From: Nematostella vectensis
Taxonomy: Eukaryota; Cnidaria; Anthozoa; Actiniaria; Edwardsiidae
Length of the DNA: 64,000 nt
Assembly: GCF_932526225.1 (NCBI RefSeq)
Contig: NC_064044.1
Location: forward strand, 1,743,001 to 1,807,000
Direction: 5' to 3'
Of the stretch, positions 10,333 through 22,873 are shown piece after piece. The notes under the pieces are model-generated. The model saw nothing but the letters and a program-made list of their open reading frames with translations, did not search any database and had not been told where the DNA came from. Positions within the stretch are counted from its first letter, which is position 1, and every line of letters begins with the position of its first letter. The position numbers and the translations under genes are program-made.

Positions 10333-11933
10333 TTGACTACTAACGCAGCTACCCGGGTTCGATTCCCGCTCATGGCCTATTTTTTTTTCTTTATTTTTTT
10401 TAAAATATCGATACTTAATTATACTGTTCTTGGTGTGTCATGACATAAAAAGAAGGTATAGGGACATTTTTATGTGCTCTCAGCATCTTTGATGTGCTCA
10501 TGCTTTGTTCAGGATACTGTACATATTTTATGCACACAAGAACTAACTAGATTCCTTGGATAACTTGATTAAGTAGATTCTAACATAGAGCATAGCGCTA
10601 GCTAGATTGATATACCTTTTTTCCGAGTATACTGTTTTATTTTTTATAATGTTACTTTTTGGAATTTACATTCGGAAAAAAAAATATCTATTGTAACCTT
10701 TTGGAGGTTACACTCGTAAAACAAATTCCCGAATGTAACCCTGAAGCTTTTCCCGAATGTAACCTCCAGTCCGATGGTGACTTTGCTTGGGATAGTTTAC
10801 GATACCAATAGTATTAAAAGTAATTTTCATTACAATTCCCTTCAGCAATGCCACGTTAGTCTTTCGTTGCGGGCACGTGACTACTAACGCAGCGACCCGG
10901 GTTCGATTCCCGCTGATAGCCTATTTTTTTTCTTTATTTTTTTTAAATATCGATACTTAATTATACTGTTCTTGGTGTGTCATGACATAAAAAGAAGGTA
11001 TAGGGACATTTTTATGTACTCTCAGCATCTTTGATGTGCTCATGCTTTGTTCAGGATCCTGTACATATTTTATGCACAAAAGAACTAACTAGATTCCTTG
11101 GATAACTTGATTTAGTAGATTCTAACATAGAGCATAGCGCTCGATAGATTGATATACCTTTTTTTTCCGAGTATACTGTTTTATTTTTCCTAATGTTACT
11201 TTTTGGAATTTACATTCGGAAAAACAATTATCGATTGTAACCTTTTGGAGGTTACACTCGTAAAACAAATTCCCGAATGTAACCCTGAAGCTTTTCCCGA
11301 ATGTAACCTCCAGTCCGATGGTGACTTTGCTTGGGATAGTTTACGATACCAATAGTATTAAAAGTAATTTTCATTGCAATGCCCTTCAGCAATCCCACGT
11401 TAGTCTTTCGTTGCGGGAACTTGACTACTAACGCAGCGACCCGGGTTCGATTCCCGCTGATAGCCTATTTTTTTTCTTTATTTTTTTTTTAAATATCTAT
11501 ACTTAATTATACTGTTCTTGGTGTGTCATGACATAAAAAGAAGGTATAGGGACATTTTTATGTACTCTCAGCATCTTTGATGTGCTCATGCTTTGTTCAG
11601 GATCCTGTACATATTTTATGCACACAAGAACTAACTAGATTCCTTGGATAACTTGATTAAGTAGATTCTAACATAGAGCATAGCGCTCGATATATTGATA
11701 TACCTTTTTTTCCGAGTATACTGTTTTATTTTTCCTAATGTTACTTATTGGAATTTAAATTCGGAAAAAAAAAAATCGATTGTAACCGTTTGGAGGTTAC
11801 ACTCGTAAAACAAATTCCCGAATGTAACCCTGAAGCTTTTCCCGAATGTAACCTCCAGCCCGATGGTGACTTTGCATGGGATAGTTTACGATACCAATAG
11901 TATTAAAAGTAATTTTCATTACAATTCCCTTCA

Positions 11934-12010
11934 GCAATGCTACGTTAGTCTTTCGTTGCGGGCACTTGACTACTAACGCAGTTACCCGGGTTCGATTCCC
12001 GCTGATAGGC
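11934..12010 (+). pseudogene. tRNA-like segment, class gttacccggg...taggc
   Basis: B-box intact, variable region gttac, and acceptor-like end tgataggc. It heads M23 and M28 and their copies. The preceding unit in each case (M22, M27, or the M20/M22 hybrid) carries the linked variants agcccgatgg, tttgcatggg and aatgctacg. Confidence 0.65.
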
Positions 12011-13028
12011 TATTTTTTTTTTTTTATTCTTTTTTTTTTTTTAAATATCGATACTTAATTATACTGTTCTTGGTGTGTCATGACATAAAAAGAAGGTATA
12101 GGGACATTTTTATGTACTCTCAGCATCTTTGATGTGCTCATGCTTTGTTTAGGATCCTGTACATATTTTATGCACACAAGAACTAACTAGATTCCATGAA
12201 TAACTTGATTAAGTAGATTCTAACATAGAGCATAGCGCTCGATAGATTGATATACCTTTTTTTCCGAGTATACTGTTTTATTTTTCCTAATGTTACTTTT
12301 TGGAATTTACATTCGGAAAAAAAATTATCGATTGTAACCTTTTGGAGGTTACACTCGTAAAACAAATTCCCGAATGTAACCCTGAAGCTTTTCCCGAATG
12401 TAACCTCCAGTCCGATGGTGACTTTGCTTGGGATAGTTTACGATACTAATAGTATTAAAAGTAATTTTCATTACAATTCCCTTCAGCAATGCCACGTTAG
12501 TCTTTCGTTGCGGGCACTTGACTACTAACGCAGCGACCCGGGTTCGATTCCCGCTGATAGCCTATTTTTTTTCTTTATTTTTTTTTAAATATCGATACTT
12601 AATTATACTGTTCTTGGTGTGTCATGACATAAAAAGAAGGTATAGGGACATTTTTATGTACTCTCAGCATCTTTGATGTGCTCATGCTTTGTTCAGGATC
12701 CTGTACATATTTTATGCACACAAGAACTAACTAGATTCCTTGGATAACTTTATTAAGTAGATTCTAACATAGAGCATAGCGCTCGATAGATTGATATACC
12801 TTTTTTTCGAGTATACTGTTTTATTTTTCCTAATGTTACTTTTTGGAATTTACATTCGGAAAAAAAATTATCGATTGTAACCTTTTGGAGGTTACACTCG
12901 TAAAACAAATTCCCGAATGTAACCCTGAAGCTTTTCCCGAATGTAACCTCCAGTCCGATGGTGACTTTGCTTGGGATAGTTTACGATACTAATAGTATTA
13001 AAAGTAATTTTCATTACAATTCCCTTCA

Positions 13029-13105
13029 GCAATGCCACGTTAGTCTTTCGTTGCGGGCACTTGACTACTAACGCAGCTACCCGGGTTCGATTCCCGCTGG
13101 TAGCC
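13029..13105 (+). pseudogene. tRNA-like segment, M25 class (ctggtagcc)
   Basis: B-box intact; the acceptor-like end reads tggtagcc. Seen only at M25 of each higher-order copy (13061, 34845, 57721), which makes it a useful single-monomer marker of the 42-mer. Confidence 0.6.
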
Positions 13106-13572
13106 TATTTTTTTCTTTATTTTTTTTTTAAATATCGATACTTAATTATACTGTTCTTGGTGTGTCATGACATAAAAAGAAGGTATAGGGACATTTTTAT
13201 GTACTCTCAGCATCTTTGATGTGCTCATGCTTTGTTCAGGATCCTGTACATATTTTATGCACACAAGAACTAACTAGATTCCTTGGATAACTTGATTAAG
13301 TAGATTCTAACATAGATCATAGCGCTCGATAGATTGATATACCTTTTTTTTCGAGTATACTGTTTTATTTTTCCTAATGTTACTTTTTGGAATTTACATT
13401 CGGAAAAAAAATTATCGATTGTAACCTTTTGGAGGTTACACTCGTAAAACAAATTCCCGAATGTAACCCTGAAGCTTTTCCCGAATGTAACCTCCAGTCC
13501 GATGGTGACTTTGCTTGGGATAGTTTACGATACCAATAGTATTAAAAGTAATTTTCATTACAATTCCCTTCA

Positions 13573-13649
13573 GCAATGCCACGTTAGTCTTTCGATGCGG
13601 GCACTTGACTACTAACGCAGCTACCCGGGTTCGATTCCCTCTGATAGCC
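13573..13649 (+). pseudogene. tRNA-like segment, M26 class (ttccctctgatagcc)
   Basis: B-box intact; the 3' T-stem reads ccctc, and cgatgcgggc replaces cgttgcgggc in the D-arm region. It occurs at M26 in each copy and twice in copy 3 (58265 and 58811). The T run follows directly after gcc without the usual ta. Confidence 0.6.
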
Positions 13650-15758
13650 TTTTTTTTTTCTTTATTTTTTTTTTTAAATATCGATACTTAATTATACTGT
13701 TCTTGGTGTGTCATGACATAAAAAGAAGGTATAGGGACATTTTTATGTACTCTCAGCATCTTTGATGTGCTCATGCTTTGTTCAGGATCCTGTACATATT
13801 TTATGCACACAAGAACTAACTAGATTCCTTGGATAACTTGATTAAGTAGATTCTAACATAGATCATAGCGCTCGATAGATTGATATACCTTTTTTTTCGA
13901 GTATACTGTTTTATTTTTCCTAATGTTACTTTTTGGAATTTACATTCGGAAAAAAAATTATCGATTGTAACCTTTTGGAGGTTACACTCGTAAAACAAAT
14001 TCCCGAATGTAACCCTGAAGCTTTTCCCGAATGTAACCTCCAGTCCGATGGTGACTTTGCTTGGGATAGTTTACGATACCAATAGTATTAAAAGTAATTT
14101 TCATTACAATTCCCTTCAGCAATCCCACGTTAGTCTTTCGTTGCGGCAACTTGACTACTATCGCAGCGACCCGGGTTCGATTCCCGCTGATAGCCTATTT
14201 TTTTTCTTTATTTTTTTTTTAAAATATCGATACTTAATTATACTGTTCTTGGTGTGTCATGACATAAAAAGAAGGTATAGGGACATTTTTAAGTACTCTC
14301 AGCATCTTTGATGTGCTCATGCTTTGTTCAGGATCCTGTACATATTTTATGTACACAAGAACTAACTAGATTCCTTGGATAACTTGAATAAGTAGATTCT
14401 AACATAGAGCATAGCGCTCGATATATTGATATACCTTTTTTTCCGAGTATACTGTTTTATTTTTCCTAATGTTACTTATTGGAATTTACATTCGGAAAAA
14501 AAAAATCGATTGTAACCGTTTGGAGGTTACACTCGTAAAACAAATTCCCGAATGTAACCATGAAGCTTTTCCCGAATGTAACCTCCAGCCCGATGGTGAC
14601 TTTGCATGGGATAGTTTACGATACCAATAGTATTAAAAGTAATTTTCATTACAATTCCCTTCAGCAATGCTACGTTAGTCTTTCGTTGCGGGCACTTGAC
14701 TACTAACGCAGTTACCCGGGTTCGATTCCCGCTGATAGGCTATTTTTTTTTCTTTATTCTTTTTTTTTTAAATATCGATACTTAATTATACTGTTCTTGG
14801 TGTGTCATGACATAAAAAGAAGGTATAGGGACATTTTTATGTACTCTCAGCATCTTTGATGTGCTCATGCTTTGTTCAGGATCCTGTACATATTTTATGC
14901 ACACAAGAACTAACTAGATTCCTTGAATAACTTGATTAAGTAGATTCTAACATAGAGCATAGCGCTCGATAGATTGATATACCTTTTTTTCCGAGTATAC
15001 TGTTTCATTTTTCCTAATGTTACTTTTTGGAATTTACATTCGGAAAAAAAATTATCGATTGTAACCTTTTGGAGGTTACACTCGTAAAACAAATTCCCGA
15101 ATGTAACCCTGAAGCTTTTCCCGAATGTAACCTCCAGTCCGATGGTGACTTTGCTTGGGATAGTTTACGATACTAATAGTATTAAAAGTAATTTTCATTA
15201 CAATTCCCTTCAGCAATGCCACGTTAGTCTTTCGTTGCGGGCACTTGACTACTAACGCAGCGACCCGGGTTCGATTCCCGCTGATAGCCTATTTTTTTTT
15301 CTTTATTTTTTTTTTAAATATCGATACTTAATTATACTGTTCTTGGTGTGTCATGACATAAAAAGAAGGTATAGGGACATTTTTATGTACTCTCAGCATC
15401 TTTGATGTGCTCATGCTTTGTTCAGGATCCTGTACATATTTTATGCACACAAGAACTAACTAGATTCCTTGGATAACTTGATTAAGTAGATTCTAACATA
15501 GAGCATAGCGCTCGATAGATTGATATACCTTTTTTTTCGAGTATACTGTTTTATTTTTCCTAATGTTACTTTTTGGAATTTACATTCGGAAAAAAAATTA
15601 TCGATTGTAACCTTTTGGAGGTTACACTCGTAAAACAAATTCCCGAATGTAACCCTGAAGCTTTTCCCGAATGTAACCTCCAGTCCGATGGTGACTTTGC
15701 TTGGGATAGTTTACGATACCAATAGTATTAAAAGTAATTTTCATTACAATTCCCTTCA

Positions 15759-15835
15759 GCGATGCCACGTTAGTCTTTCGATGCGGGCACTTGACTACTA
15801 ACGCAGCTACCCGGGTTCGATTCCCGCTGATAGCC
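15759..15835 (+). pseudogene. tRNA-like segment, M30/M32 class (gctacccggg...ctgatagcc)
   Basis: B-box and acceptor-like end are as in the canonical class, but the variable region is gctac. It heads M30 and M32 and copies. M30's segment also has the cagcgatgcc and cgatgcgggc variants upstream. Confidence 0.6.
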
Positions 15836-18800
15836 TATTTTTTTTTCTTTATTATTTTTTTTTTAATTTCGATACATAATTATACTGTTCTTGGTGTGTC
15901 ATTACATAAAAAGAAGGTATAGGGACATTTTTATGTACTCTCAGCATCTTTGATGTGCTCATGCTTAATTCAGGATCCTGTACATATTTTATGCACACAA
16001 GAACTAACTAGATTCCTTGAATAACTTGATTAAGTAGATTCTAACATAGAGCATAGCGCTCGATAGATTGATATACCTTTTTTTCCGAGTATACTGTTTT
16101 ATTTTTCCTAATGTTACATTTTGGAATTTAAATTCGGAAAAAAAATTATCGATTGTAACCTTTTGCAGGTTACACTCGTAAAACAAATTCCCGAATGTAA
16201 CCCTGAAGCTTTTCCCGAATGTAACCTCCAGTCCGATGGTGACTTTGCTTGGGATAGTTTACGATACCAATAGTATTAAAAGTAATTTTCATTACAATTC
16301 CCTTCAGCAATGCCACGTTAGTCTTTCGTTGCGGGCACTTGACTACTAACGCAGCGACCCGGGTTCGATTCCCGCTGATAGCCTATTTTTTTTCTTTATT
16401 TTTTTTTTAAATATCGATACTTAATTATACTGTTCTTGGTGTGTCATGACATAAAAAGAAGGTATAGGGACATTTTTATGTACTCTCGGCATCTTTGATG
16501 TGCTCATGCTTTCTTCAGGATCCTGTACATATTTTATGCACACAAGAACTAACTAGATTCCTTGGATAACTTGATTAAGTAGATTCTAACATAGAGCATA
16601 GCGCTCGATAGATTGATATACCTTTATTTCCGAGTATACTGTTTTATTTTTCCTAATGTTACTTTTTGGAATTTACATTCGGAAAAAAAATTATCGATTG
16701 TAACCTTTTGGAGGTTACACTCGTAAAACAAATTCCCGAATGTAACCCTGAAGCTTTTCCCGAATGTAACCTCCAGTCCGATGGTGACTTTGCTTGGGAT
16801 AGTTTACGATACCAATAGTATTAAAAGTAATTTTCATTACAATTCCCTTCAGCAATGCCACGTTAGTCTTTCGTTGCGGGCACTTGACTACTAACGCAGC
16901 TACCCGGGTTCGATTCCCGCTGATAGCCTACTTTTTTTTCTTTATTCTTTTTTTTAAATATCGATACTTAATTATACTGTTCTTGGTGTGTCATGACATA
17001 AAAAGAAGGTATAGGGACATTTTTATGTACTCTTAGCATCTTTGATGTGCTCATGCTTTGTTCAGGATCCTGTACATATTTTATGCACACAAGAACTAAC
17101 TAGATTCCTTGGATAACTTGATTAAGTAGATTCTAACATAGTGCATAGCGCTCGATAGGTTGATTTACCTTTTTTTTCGAGTATACTGTTTTATTTTTCC
17201 TAATGTTACTTTTTGGAATTTACATTCGGAAAAAAAATTATCGATTGTAACCTTTTGGAGGTTACACTCGTGAAACAAATTCCCGAATGTAACCCTGAAG
17301 CTTTTCCCGAATGTAACCTCCAGTCCGATGGTGACTTTGCTTGGGATAGTTTACTATACCAATAGTATTAAAAGTAATTTTCATTACAATTCCCTTCAGC
17401 AATGCCACGTTAGTCTTTCGTTGCGGGCACTTGACTACTAACGCAGCGGCCCGGGTTCGATTCCCGCTGATAGCCTATTTTTTTTTCTTTATTCTTTTTT
17501 TTAAATATCGATACTTAATTATACTGTTCTTGGTGTGTCATGACATAAAAAGAAGGTATAGGGACATTTTTATGTACTCTTAGTATCTTTGATGTGCTCA
17601 TGCTTTGTTCAGGATCCTGTACATATTTTATGCACACAAGAACTAACTAGATTCCTTGGATAACTTGATTAAGTAGATTCTAACATAGAGCATAGCGCTT
17701 GATAGATTGATATACCTTTTTTCTGAGTATACTGTTTTTTTTTTCGTAATGTTACTTTTTGGAATTTACATTCGGAAAAAAAATTATCGATTGTAACCTT
17801 TTGGAGGTTACACTCGTAACACAAATTCCCGAATGTAACCCTGAAGCATTTCCCGAATGTAACCTCCAGTCCGATGGTGACTTTGCTTGGGATAGTTTAC
17901 GATACCAATAGTATTAAAAGTAATTTTCATTACAATTCCCTTCAGCAACGAAACGTTAGTCTTTCGTTGCGGGCACTTGACTACTAACGCAGCTACCCGG
18001 GTTCGATTCCCCCTGATTTCCTATTTTTTTTTTTTTTAAATATCGATACTTAATTATACTGTTCTTGGTGTGTCATGACATAAAAAGAAGGTATAGGGAC
18101 ATTTTTATGTACTCTCAGCATCTTTGATGTGCTCATGCTTTGTTCAGGATCCTGTACATATTTTATGCACACAAGAACAAACTAGATTCTTTGGATAACT
18201 TGATCAAGTAGATTCTAACATAGAGCATAGCGCTCGATAGATTGATATACCTTTTTTTCCGAGTATACTGTTTTATTTTTCCTAATGTTACTTTTTGGAA
18301 TTTACATTCGGAAAAAAAATTATCGATTGTAACCTTTTGGAGGTTACACTCGTAACACAAATTCCCGAATGTAACCCTGAAGCTTTTCCCGAATGTAACC
18401 TCCAGTCCGATGGGGACTTTGCTTGGGATAGTTTACGATACCAATAGTATTAAAAGAAATTTTTATTACAATTCCCTTCAGCAATGCCACGTTAGTCTTT
18501 CTTTACGGGAACTTGACTACTAACGCAGCGGCCCGGGTTCGATTCCCGCTGATAGCCTATTTTTTTTTCTTTATTCTTTTTTTTAAATATCGATACTTAA
18601 TTATACTGTTCTTGGTGTGTCATGACATAAAAAGAAGGTATAGGGACATTTCTATGTACTCTTAGCATCTTTGATGTGCTCATGCTTTGTTCAGGATCCT
18701 GTACATATTTTATGCACACAAGAACTAACTAGATTCCTTGGATAACTTGATTAAGTAGATTCTAACATAGAGCATAGCGCTTGATAGATTGATATACCTT

Positions 18801-19059
18801 TTTTTCTGAGTGTACTGTTTTATTTTTCCTAATGTTACTTTTTGGAATTTACATTCGGAAAAAAAATTATCGATTGTAACCTTTTGGAGGTTACACTCGT
18901 AACACAAATTCCCGAATGTAACCCTGAAGCATTTCCCGAATGTAACCTCCAGTCCGATGGTGACTTTGCTTGGGATAGTTTACGATACCAATAGTATTAA
19001 AAGTAATTTTCATTACAATTCCCTTCAGCAATGCCACGTTAGTCTTTCGTTGCGGGCAC

Positions 19060-19601
19060 TTGACTACTAACGCAGCTACCCGGGTTCGATTCCCCCTGAT
19101 GGCCTATTTTTTTTTTATTTTTTTTTAAATATCGATACTTAATTATACTGTTCTTGGTGTGTCATGACATAAAAAGAAGGTATAGTTACATTTTTATGTA
19201 CTCTCAGCATCTTTGATGTGCTCATGCTTTGTTCTGGATCCTGTACATATTTTATGCACACAAGAACTAACTAGATTCCTTGGATAACTTGATTAAGTAG
19301 ATTCTAACATAGAGCATAGCGCTTGATAGATTGATATACCTTTTTTTCTGAGTGTACTGTTTTATTTTTCCTAATGTTACTTTTTGGAATTTACATTCGG
19401 AAAAAAAATTATCGATTGTAACCTTTTGGAGGTTACACTCGTAAAACAAATTCCCGAATGTAACCCTGAAGCATTTCCCGAATGTAACCTCCAATCCGAT
19501 GGTGACTTTGCTTGGGATAGTTTACGATACCAATAGTATTAAAAGTAATTTTCATTACAATTCCCTTCAGCAATGCCACGTTAGTCTTTCGTTGCGGGCA
19601 C
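19060..19601 (+). repeat. M36 of copy 1, head differs from copy 2
   Basis: The body matches M36 of copy 2 (40844-41388), including the private gttctggatcc. The head, from 19084 to about 19125, is of the ttccccctgatggcc class. Copy 2 (40868 to about 40912) has the ggtttcgattcccgc...tagcg class. Flanking sequence on both sides is alike, so a short tract seems to have been replaced in one copy. Donors of the second class exist at M3, M6, M12 and M17. Confidence 0.8.
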
Positions 19602-20692
19602 TTGACTACTAACGCAGCGGCCCGGGTTCGATTCCCGCTGATAGCCTACTTTTTTTTCTTTATTCTTTTTTTTAAATATCGATACTTAATTATACTGTTC
19701 TTGGTGTGTCATGACATAAAAAGAAGGTATAGGGACATTTCTATGTACTCTTAGCATCTTTGATGTGCTCATGCTTTGTTCAGGATCCTGTACATATTTT
19801 ATGCACACAAGAACTAACTAGATTCCTTGGATAACTTGATTAAGTAGATTCTAACATAGAGCATAGCGCTTGATAGATTGATATACCTTTTTTTCTGAGT
19901 GTACTGTTTTATTTTTCCTAATGTTACTTTTTGGAATTTACATTCGGAAAAAAAATTATCGATTGTAACCTTTTGGAGGTTACACTCGTAAAACAAATTC
20001 CCGAATGTAACCCTGAAGCATTTCCCGAATGTAACCTCCAATCCGATGGTGACTCTGCTTGGGATAGTTTACGATACCAATAGTATTAAAAGTAATTTTC
20101 ATTACAATTCCCTTCAGCAATGCCACGTTAGTCGTTCGTTGCGGGCACTTGACTACTAACGCAGCTACCCGGGTTCGATTCCCGCTCATAGCCTATTTTT
20201 TTTTCTTTATTTTTTTTAAAATATCGATACTTAATTATACTGTTCTTGGTGTGTCATGACATAAAAAGAAGGCATAGGGGCATTTTTATGTGCTCTCAGC
20301 ATCTTTGATGTGCTCATGCTTTGTTCAGGATCCTGTACATATTTTATGCACACAAGAACTAACTAGATTCCTTGGATAACTTGATTAAGTAGATTCTAAC
20401 ATAGAGCATAGCGCTCGATAGATTGATATACCTTTTTTTCTGAGTATCTTGTTTTTTTTTCCTAATGTTACTTTTTGGAATTTACATTCGGAAAAAAAAT
20501 TATCGATTGTAACCTTTTGGAGGTTACACTCGTAACACAAATTCCCGAATGTAACCCTGAAGCATTTCCCGAATGTAACCTCCAGTCCGATGGTGACTTT
20601 GCTTGGGATAGTTTAAGATACCAATAGTATTAAAAGTAATTTTCATTACAATTCCCTTCAGCAATGCCACGTTAGTCTTTCGTTGCGGGCAC

Positions 20693-22328
20693 TTGACTAC
20701 TAACGCAGCGACCCGGGTTCGATTCCCGCTGATAGCCTATTTTTTTTCTTTATTTTTTTTTTAAATATCGATACTTAATTATACTGTTCTTGATGTGTCA
20801 TGACATAAAAAGAAGGTATAGGGACATTTTTATGTACTCTCAGCATATTTGATGTGCTCATGCTTTGTTTAGGATCCTGTACATATTTTATGCACACAAG
20901 AACTAACTAGATTCCTTGGATAACTTGATTAAGTAGATTCTAACATAGAGCATAGCGCTCGATAGATTGATATACCTTTTTTTCTGAGTATACTGTTTTA
21001 TTTTTCCTAATGTTACTTTTTGGAATTTACATTCGGAAAAAAAATTATCGATTGTAACCTTTTGGAGGTTACACTCGTAACACAAATTCCCGAATGTAAC
21101 CCTGAAGCATTTCCCGAATGTAACCTCCAGTCCGATGGTGACTTTGCTTGGGATAGTTTAAGATACCAATAGTATTAAAAGTAATTTTCATTACAATTCC
21201 CTTCAGCAATGCCACGTTAGTCTTTCGTTGCGGGCACTTGACTACTAACGCAGCGACCCGGGTTCGATTCCCGCTGATAGCCTATTTTTTTTCTTTATTT
21301 TTTTTTTAAATATCGATACTTAATTATACTGTTCTTGATGTGTCATGACATAAAAAGAAGGTATAGGGACATTTTTATGTACTCTCAGCATATTTGATGT
21401 GCTCATGCTTTGTTTAGGATCCTGTACATATTTTATGCACACAAGAACTAACTAGATTCCTTGAATAACTTGATTAAGTAGATTCTAACATAGAGCATAG
21501 CGCTCGATAGATTGATATACCTTTTTTTCCGAGTATACTGTTTTATTTTTCCTAATGTTACTTTTTGGAATTTACATTCGGAAAAAAAATTATCGATTGT
21601 AACCTTTTGGAGGTTACACTCGTAAAACAAATTCCCGAATGTAACCCTGAAGCTTTTCCCGAATGTAACCTCCAGTCCGATGGTGACTTTGCTTGGGATA
21701 GTTTACGATACTAATAGTATTAAAAGTAATTTTCATTACAATTCCCTTCAGCAATGCCACGTTAGTCTTTCGTTGCGGGCACTTGACTACTAACGCAGCG
21801 ACCCGGGTTCGATTCCCGCTGATAGCCTATTTTTTTTCTTTATTTTTTTTTTTAAATATCGATACTTAATTATACTGTTCTTGCTGTGTCATGACATAAA
21901 AAGAAGGTATAGGGACATTTTTATGTACTCTCAGCATCTTTGATGTGCTCATGCTTTGTTTAGGATCCTGTACATATTTTATGCACACAAGAACTAACTA
22001 GATTCCTTGGATAACTTGATTAAGTAGATTCTAACATAGATCATAGCGCTCGATAGATTGATATACCTTTTTTTTCGAGTATACTGTTTTATTTTTCCTA
22101 ATGTTACTTTTTGGAATTTACATTCGGAAAAAAAATTATCGATTGTAACCTTTTGGAGGTTACACTCGTAACACAAATTCCCGAATGTAACCCTGAAGCA
22201 TTTCCCGAATGTAACCTCCAGTCCGATGGTGACTTTGCTTGGGATAGTTTAAGATACCAATAGTATTAAAAGTAATTTTCATTACAATTCCCTTCAGCAA
22301 TGCCACGTTAGTCTTTCGTTGCGGGCAC
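20693..22328 (+). repeat. Three-monomer block M39-M41
   Basis: The lengths 545, 545, 546 match the next three units, M42-M1-M2 (22329-23964), at an offset of 1636. M39 matches M42, and M40 matches M1. M41 is a mosaic. Its 5' part matches M2 (gctgtgtcatg, agatcatagcg), while its 3' part matches M39/M42 (gtaacacaa, gaagcattt, tttaagatacc). The same arrangement occurs at 42480-44115. Confidence 0.8.
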
Positions 22329-22873
22329 TTGACTACTAACGCAGCGACCCGGGTTCGATTCCCGCTGATAGCCTATTTTTTTTCTTTATTTTTTTTTTAA
22401 ATATCGATACTTAATTATACTGTTCTTGATGTGTCATGACATAAAAAGAAGGTATAGGGACATTTTTATGTACTCTCAGCATATTTGATGTGCTCATGCT
22501 TTGTTTAGGATCCTGTACATATTTTATGCACACAAGAACTAACTAGATTCCTTGGATAACTTGATTAAGTAGATTCTAACATAGAGCATAGCGCTCGATA
22601 GATTGATATACCTTTTTTTCTGAGTATACTGTTTTATTTTTCCTAATGTTACTTTTTGGAATTTACATTCGGAAAAAAAATTATCGATTGTAACCTTTTG
22701 GAGGTTACACTCGTAACACAAATTCCCGAATGTAACCCTGAAGCATTTCCCGAATGTAACCTCCAGTCCGATGGTGACTTTGCTTGGGATAGTTTAAGAT
22801 ACCAATAGTATTAAAAGTAATTTTCATTACAATTCCCTTCAGCAATGCCACGTTAGTCTTTCGTTGCGGGCAC

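Larger units (their letters stand above)
1..22873 (+). repeat. Higher-order repeat copy 1 (42 monomers, M1-M42)
   Basis: Monomer starts M1 to M42: 1, 546, 1092, 1637, 2178, 2724, 3270, 3812, 4357, 4901, 5448, 5992, 6538, 7076, 7620, 8167, 8711, 9257, 9795, 10333, 10877, 11421, 11966, 12518, 13061, 13605, 14151, 14696, 15245, 15791, 16339, 16884, 17431, 17977, 18513, 19060, 19602, 20149, 20693, 21238, 21783, 22329. The unit restarts at 22874, where M1 is seen again with the same private variants. This is the reference order used for the other two copies. Because the window begins exactly in M1, the true phase of the higher-order unit is arbitrary. Confidence 0.92.

Noticed and set aside
14048-14311. 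87-codon plus-strand ATG frame at M26/M27 and its copies
   Set aside because: It runs straight through the tRNA-like segment and T tract (hence an FFFFF run). It is open only because of a few local variants in M26/M27 and is closed in nearly all other monomers. There is no family resemblance.
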